DNA of 64,000 nt from Actinomadura physcomitrii (GTDB lineage: Bacteria; Actinomycetota; Actinomycetes; Streptosporangiales; Streptosporangiaceae), in NCBI RefSeq assembly GCF_008923205.2, contig NZ_WBMS02000017.1, forward strand, positions 124,001 through 188,000, written 5' to 3'. A model generated the notes under the pieces. That model was given only the letters and a program-made list of their open reading frames with translations, had not been told where the DNA came from and made no database searches. A program made the translations under genes and the position numbers. Below, piece after piece: positions 60,318-64,000 of the stretch; within the stretch, counting starts at the first letter, position 1; each line of letters opens with the position of its first letter.

Positions 60318-61469
60318 TCAGAGGCGGTTCCGCCCGATCAGCTGCTTGACGATCACGTTGCGCTGGATCTCGTTGGTGCCCTCGCCGACGATCATCAGCG
60401 GGGCGTCCCGGAAGTAGCGCTCGATGTCGAACTCGGTGGAGTAGCCGGCCGCGCCGTGGATCCGCACGGCGTTCAGCGCGATCCGCATCGCCGCCTCGGA
60501 GGCGTAGAGCTTGGCCATGCCCGCCTCCATGTCGCAGCGCTCGCCGGCGTCCAGCCGTTCGGCGGCGTCGAGGGTGAGCAGCCGCGCGGCCCGCAGCTCG
60601 GTGGCCATGTCGGCGAGGTAGTTGCCGACCGACTGGTGCTTCCAGATCGGCTTGCCGAACGCCTCGCGCTCCTGCGCGTAGCGGACCGAGTCCTCCAGCG
60701 CGGCCCGGGCCACGCCGAGCGCGCGCGCCGCCACCTGGATCCGGCCGACCTCCAGGCCGCGCATCATCTGCGCGAACCCGCAGCCCTCCTCGCCGCCGAG
60801 CACCGCGTCCAGCGGCGCCTCGTACCCGTCGAACGACAGCTCGCAGCTCTCCACGCCCTTGTAGCCGAGCTTCGGCAGGTCGCGGGAGACCGCCAGGCCC
60901 GGGCCCTGCTCGACGAGCAGGATGCTGATGCCGCGGTGCCGGGGCTCGGCGTCCGGGTCGGTCTTGCACAGCAGCGCGATCAGGCCGGACGTCCGCGCGT
61001 TGGTGATCCACATCTTCGCGCCGTCGATCACGTACCGGTCGCCCGCGCGGCGCGCCGTGGTGCTCATCGACTGCAGGTCGGAGCCGCCGGACGGCTCGGT
61101 CAGCGCCATCGTGGCGCGCAGCTCGCCGGTCGCCATCCGGGGCAGGTAGCGGGCCTTCTGCTCCCCGGTGCCGAAGACCGCGAGCAGGTGCGAGACGACC
61201 GTGTGCCCGCCGAACGCACCCGCGAGCGACATCCAGCCGCGCGCCAGCTCCTCGGTGACGAGCGCGTAGCACGCCTTGGAGACCGAGGTCTCGCCGTACG
61301 GCTCGGGGACGGCGAGCCCGTAGACGCCCAGCTCCTTCATGCGGGCGATCAGGTGCTCGGGGTAGGCGTCCGCGTGCTCGAGGTCGCGGGCCGCCGGCCG
61401 GACCTCCTTGTCGACGAAGTCCGCGACGACCTCGACGATGGCGCGCTCCTCGTCGCTCAGCGTGAACAC
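60318..61469 (-). CDS. Acyl-CoA dehydrogenase (GntR locus, copy 1)
   Basis: A 383-aa enzyme from a GTG start with GAGGAGG upstream. It has the acyl-CoA dehydrogenase layout: MALTEPSGGSDLQSMST (substrate/FAD binding), KMWITNARTSGLIALL, a C-terminal AERLDAGERCDMEAGMAKLYASE, and VRIHGAAGYSTEFDIERYFRDAP, then GEGTNEIQRNVIVKQLIG. It is divergent from the GntR gene. It is clearly related to the dehydrogenase at 62469 in domain order and in several motifs (ARGWMS, the GEGT end), so the locus carries two related enzymes for a CoA-linked acid. Confidence 0.85.
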   Translation of the reverse strand: MFTLSDEERAIVEVVADFVDKEVRPAARDLEHADAYPEHLIARMKELGVYGLAVPEPYGETSVSKACYALVTEELARGWMSLAGAFGGHTVVSHLLAVFGTGEQKARYLPRMATGELRATMALTEPSGGSDLQSMSTTARRAGDRYVIDGAKMWITNARTSGLIALLCKTDPDAEPRHRGISILLVEQGPGLAVSRDLPKLGYKGVESCELSFDGYEAPLDAVLGGEEGCGFAQMMRGLEVGRIQVAARALGVARAALEDSVRYAQEREAFGKPIWKHQSVGNYLADMATELRAARLLTLDAAERLDAGERCDMEAGMAKLYASEAAMRIALNAVRIHGAAGYSTEFDIERYFRDAPLMIVGEGTNEIQRNVIVKQLIGRNRL

Positions 61470-61633
61470 GGCTGCCGCCCTCCTCGAGCCCTGGCGCCAG
61501 CGGGCGCCTTTTCATATATTTGATTTGAAAATAAGCGTTGTCAACCTGGCGCGGGGCGGGATCGGCGGCCGTGTCGGGGAGAAGCGGCCATCGCCTACAT
61601 AATGTTGGGATCACCCAGGCGCACGGGGGGACG
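61470..61633. promoter_or_regulatory. Divergent promoter region with A/T-rich sites (GntR target candidate)
   Basis: The gap holds TCATATATTTGATTTGAAAA (about 61512-61531) and TACATAATGTTGGG (about 61596), both A/T-rich against a GC-rich background. A related A/T-rich stretch, CATATCGTATAAAAAATT, lies upstream of the second dehydrogenase (about 62374). The GntR protein encoded between these sites is the obvious candidate binder, but a common motif is not certain. Confidence 0.4.
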
Positions 61634-62329
61634 ATGACAGTGCCGATATCCGGCGGCCAGGCCCTCGGCAGGCGCCGCCAGCTCAGCGACGAGGTGGCCG
61701 CCTACGTCCGCGAGCTCATCATGTCCGGCCAGGTCAGGCATGGGGAGTTCCTCCGGCTGGAGCGCATCGCCGACGACCTCGGGATCAGCGTCACCCCGGT
61801 CCGCGAGGCGCTGCTGTCGCTGCGCGGCGAGGGCTTCGTCACGCTGGAGCCGCGCCGCGGTTTCATGCCGGCGCCCCTGTCGCGCCAGGACGTCCAGGAC
61901 CTGTTCGAGGCGCAGGCCTACTTCGCCGGCGAGCTGGCCTCCCGCGCCGCCGAGAAGGTCACGGCGGACGAGCTGGAGTCGCTGGACCGCACCCAGGGGC
62001 TGCTGGAGCAGGCGTCCAAGGCCGCGGACGCCGAGGGCATCGAGCGGGCCAACCACCAGTTCCACCGGGTGATCAACCTGTGCGCCGGGTCGCCGAAGAC
62101 GGCCTGGCTGCTCCAGCTTGTGGTGCGGTACGCACCGCGCCGCTTCTACTCCAGCATCCAGGGGTGGAGCCAGGCCTCCGTCGACGACCACCGGCTGATC
62201 CTGGCGGCGCTGCGCGCCGAGGACGCCGAGGCCGCGCGCGGTGCGATGCGCGCGCACATCAGGCACGCCGGGACCCTGCTGGTCGTGCACCTGGAGGCGC
62301 GGGGGTTCTGGGCCGGCCAGTCGGGCTGA
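61634..62329 (+). CDS. GntR-family regulator (FCD/FadR type)
   Basis: The start was set at ATG 61634. The 231-aa product has an N-terminal winged HTH (about residues 15-80; LSDEVAAYVRELIMSGQVRHG, LERIADDLGISVTPVREALLSL, FVTLEPRRGFMPAP) and a C-terminal FCD ligand domain (about 90-220) with the metal-binding Asp/His set in ERANHQFHRVINLCAG and VDDHRLILAALRAED, and MRAHIRHAG. FCD regulators usually respond to organic acids or acyl compounds. It lies between two acyl-CoA dehydrogenase genes, which it probably controls. Confidence 0.85.
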   Translation: MTVPISGGQALGRRRQLSDEVAAYVRELIMSGQVRHGEFLRLERIADDLGISVTPVREALLSLRGEGFVTLEPRRGFMPAPLSRQDVQDLFEAQAYFAGELASRAAEKVTADELESLDRTQGLLEQASKAADAEGIERANHQFHRVINLCAGSPKTAWLLQLVVRYAPRRFYSSIQGWSQASVDDHRLILAALRAEDAEAARGAMRAHIRHAGTLLVVHLEARGFWAGQSG

Positions 62330-62406
62330 CTGGGCGTTCCCGGGAGCGTCCTTCCCCGGGATGGCCGTCTCCCCATATCGTATAAAAAATTGCGAAGGAG
62401 GGATCG

Positions 62407-62472
62407 ATGGACGACCGGGACTCCGGAGCGGTGCGCGCTCCCGTACGGGGATCGGCGGGGAACGGAACGTGA
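62407..62472 (+). CDS. 21-codon upstream ORF (leader peptide) coupled to acyl-CoA dehydrogenase
   Basis: A strong ribosome-binding site (GAAGGAGGGATCG) precedes an ATG opening a 21-codon frame that starts MDDRDSG. Its TGA (62470-62472) overlaps the GTG start (62469) of the dehydrogenase gene as GTGA. The dehydrogenase itself has only a weak ribosome-binding site, so its translation may depend on ribosomes finishing this leader. Confidence 0.55.
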   Translation: MDDRDSGAVRAPVRGSAGNGT

Positions 62473-63644
62473 GCAGGCTGCAGCAGACCTACGGGCTGAC
62501 GGACGAGCAGCGGGAGATCCTCGCGACGGTGCGGGCGTTCGTCGACAAGGAGATCCTCCCGGTCGCCACGGAGCTGGAGCACGCCGACGAGTACCCGCAG
62601 GCCATCGTGGACGGGATGAAGGGCCTCGGCCTGTTCGGGCTGATGATCGGCGAGGAGCACGGCGGGCTGGGCGAGTCGCTGCTGACCTACGCGCTGGCCG
62701 TGGAGGAGCTGTCGCGCGGCTGGATGAGCGTGTCCGGCATCGTCAACACCCACTTCATCGTCGCGTGGATGATCGCCCACCACGGCACGCCGGAGCAGAA
62801 GGCGCACTACCTGCCGAGGATGGCGACCGGGGAGGTCCGCGGCGCGTTCTCGATGTCGGAGCCGGGCTGCGGCTCGGACGTGTCGGCGATCAGGACCCGC
62901 GCCGTGCCCGACGGCGACGCGTACGTGATCGACGGCCAGAAGATGTGGCTGACCAACGGCGGCTCGGCGAACCTCGTCGCCACGCTCGTCAAGACCGACC
63001 AGGACGCGGGCCACCGCGGCATGACGACGTTCCTGGTCGACAAGACGCCGGGGTTCGGGGAGGTCGCGCCGGGCCTGACGGTCCCCGGCAAGATCGAGAA
63101 GATGGGGTACAAGGGCGTCGACACCACCGAGCTGGTCTTCGACTCCTACCGCATTCCCGCCGCGCAGATCCTCGGCGGGTCCCCGGGCCGCGGCTTCTAC
63201 CAGATGATGGACGGTGTCGAGGTCGGCCGCGTCAACGTCGCGGCGCGCGGCTGCGGCGTCGCCCGCCGCGCCTACGAGCTGGCTCTGGACTACGCGCGGC
63301 GGCGCGAGACGTTCGGCAGGCCGATCGCCGAGCACCAGGCCGTCATGTTCCGGCTCGCCGAGATGGCGACGAAGGTCGAGGCCGCGCACCAGATGATGGT
63401 GATGGCGGCGCGCCGCAAGGACTCCGGCGAGCGCAACGACCTCGAGGCGGGCATGGCCAAGTACCTGGCCAGCGAGTACTGCAAGGAGGTCGTGGAGGAC
63501 GCCTTCCGTATCCACGGCGGCTACGCCTACTCCAGGGAGTACGAGATCGAGCGCCTCTACCGGGAGGCGCCGATGCTGCTGATCGGCGAGGGCACCGCCG
63601 ACATCCAGAAGATGATCATCGGCCGCCGGCTGCTGGAGGGCTGA
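62469..63644 (+). CDS. Acyl-CoA dehydrogenase (GntR locus, copy 2)
   Basis: The start was chosen at GTG 62469 (MSRLQQTYGLTDEQ), coupled to the leader ORF. The 391-aa product has FSMSEPGCGSDVSAIRTRA, KMWLTNGGSANLVATL, KMGYKGVDTTELVFDSYRIP, RIHGGYAYSREYEIERLYREAP and GEGTADIQKMIIGRRLLEG. It is related to the product of 60318-61469. The following CaiB-type CoA-transferase suggests activation of an acid by CoA transfer and then desaturation. Confidence 0.85.
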   Translation: MSRLQQTYGLTDEQREILATVRAFVDKEILPVATELEHADEYPQAIVDGMKGLGLFGLMIGEEHGGLGESLLTYALAVEELSRGWMSVSGIVNTHFIVAWMIAHHGTPEQKAHYLPRMATGEVRGAFSMSEPGCGSDVSAIRTRAVPDGDAYVIDGQKMWLTNGGSANLVATLVKTDQDAGHRGMTTFLVDKTPGFGEVAPGLTVPGKIEKMGYKGVDTTELVFDSYRIPAAQILGGSPGRGFYQMMDGVEVGRVNVAARGCGVARRAYELALDYARRRETFGRPIAEHQAVMFRLAEMATKVEAAHQMMVMAARRKDSGERNDLEAGMAKYLASEYCKEVVEDAFRIHGGYAYSREYEIERLYREAPMLLIGEGTADIQKMIIGRRLLEG

Positions 63645-63648
63645 TCCC

Positions 63649-64000
63649 TTGCTCCCCCTCGAAGGCATCACCGTCGTCGCGCTGGAGCAGGCGGTCGCGG
63701 CGCCGTTCGCCACCCGGCAGCTCGCTGACCTCGGCGCCCGCGTCATCAAGGTCGAGCGGGTGGACGGCGGCGACTTCGCCCGCGCCTACGACGCCGGCGT
63801 GCGCGGCGCGCTCGGCACCCACTTCGCCTGGCTGAACCGGTCGAAGGAGTCGGTCGCCCTCGACCTCAAGCAGGACGAGGGCCGCGCGATCCTCGCCGAG
63901 TTGGTCGCGGGCGCCGACGTGTTCCTGCAGAACCTCGCGCCCGGCGCCGCCGCCCGCCTCGGGTTCGGCGCGGACGGGCTGCGCGCCCGCGCCCCCCGGC
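63649..64000 (+). CDS. CaiB/BaiF-family (class III) CoA-transferase, 3' truncated by the window
   Basis: Begins at TTG 63649 behind GGAGG. The visible 117 residues read LEGITVVALEQAVAAPFATRQLADLGARVIKVER (given here in part), GDFARAYD, then LNRSKESVALDLKQDEGRA and GADVFLQNLAPGAAARLGFG. This is the N-terminal half of a class III CoA-transferase. The catalytic Asp lies further downstream, outside the window. It is 4 bp after the dehydrogenase stop, in the same operon. Confidence 0.85.
   Translation, partial: MLPLEGITVVALEQAVAAPFATRQLADLGARVIKVERVDGGDFARAYDAGVRGALGTHFAWLNRSKESVALDLKQDEGRAILAELVAGADVFLQNLAPGAAARLGFGADGLRARAPR

Overview
The window is high-GC actinobacterial DNA, most like a Thermomonosporaceae/Actinomadura-type actinomycete. 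This rests on the GC content, frequent GTG/TTG starts, ATGA-coupled genes, leaderless-looking promoters, WhiJ-type XRE/DUF397 genes, a KstR2 steroid-degradation cluster and a gylR-type glycerol locus. It splits at a tRNA-Pro gene (37781-37854, minus strand).

Left part, 1 to about 37.8 kb: most of an integrative and conjugative element (ICE) sitting in the 3' end of tRNA-Pro. The integration module lies at the tRNA end: an Xis-like protein, a ribbon-helix-helix protein and a tyrosine integrase. A long minus-strand operon (33594 down to 20277) encodes a type IV secretion apparatus: a MinD-like protein, a VirB2-like pilin, VirB8-like, VirB6/TrbL-like, SCO6880-like, VirB4-like and VirD4-like proteins, and DUF4913. 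It continues into a tandem family of unknown proteins. A peptidoglycan hydrolase (SLT plus NlpC/P60) is encoded divergently. The far end holds a TOPRIM primase-like gene cut by the window edge, and a superinfection-immunity-like membrane protein. The left attachment site and a relaxase are not visible.

Cargo inside the ICE: (i) 4.2-11.4 kb, an A/T-richer block with an RNase H-fold protein, a PIN-domain membrane protein and a 1641-aa nuclease-STAND NTPase, which is the best candidate for an undescribed defence system; (ii) 11.6-14.9 kb, a WhiJ-like regulatory cluster (XRE/DUF5753, DUF397, HATPase); (iii) a complete IS5-family element (14943-15835) with TTA target duplications; (iv) 15.9-20.2 kb, an XRE/2H-phosphoesterase pair, tiny coupled FPGW-family genes, a GRDP-like protein and a kinase-like protein. 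Broken genes are also present: an ASCH-domain gene, a PAPS-reductase-like 3' remnant and a frameshifted member of the tandem family.

Five ICE proteins of otherwise unknown function end alike: a motif approximating A-A-x-x-F-P-x-x-(I/L), followed by a 28-36-residue Pro-rich or basic tail. This suggests a shared recruitment signal, possibly for the secretion system.

Right part, 37.9-64 kb: ordinary chromosome. It contains a serine hydrolase, an ANTAR/PAS/SpoIIE phosphatase, a CHAP-domain wall hydrolase behind a ydaO-type c-di-AMP riboswitch, two wall-polymer glycosyltransferases, a fadE30-ipdF-kstR2-fadA6 cluster (steroid C/D-ring catabolism), an Old Yellow Enzyme, an SDR behind a MerR-type promoter, a hotdog-fold hydratase, glpF-glpK-glpD with a divergent GylR-like regulator and a second glycerol kinase, and a GntR-centred acyl-CoA dehydrogenase/CoA-transferase locus running off the window.
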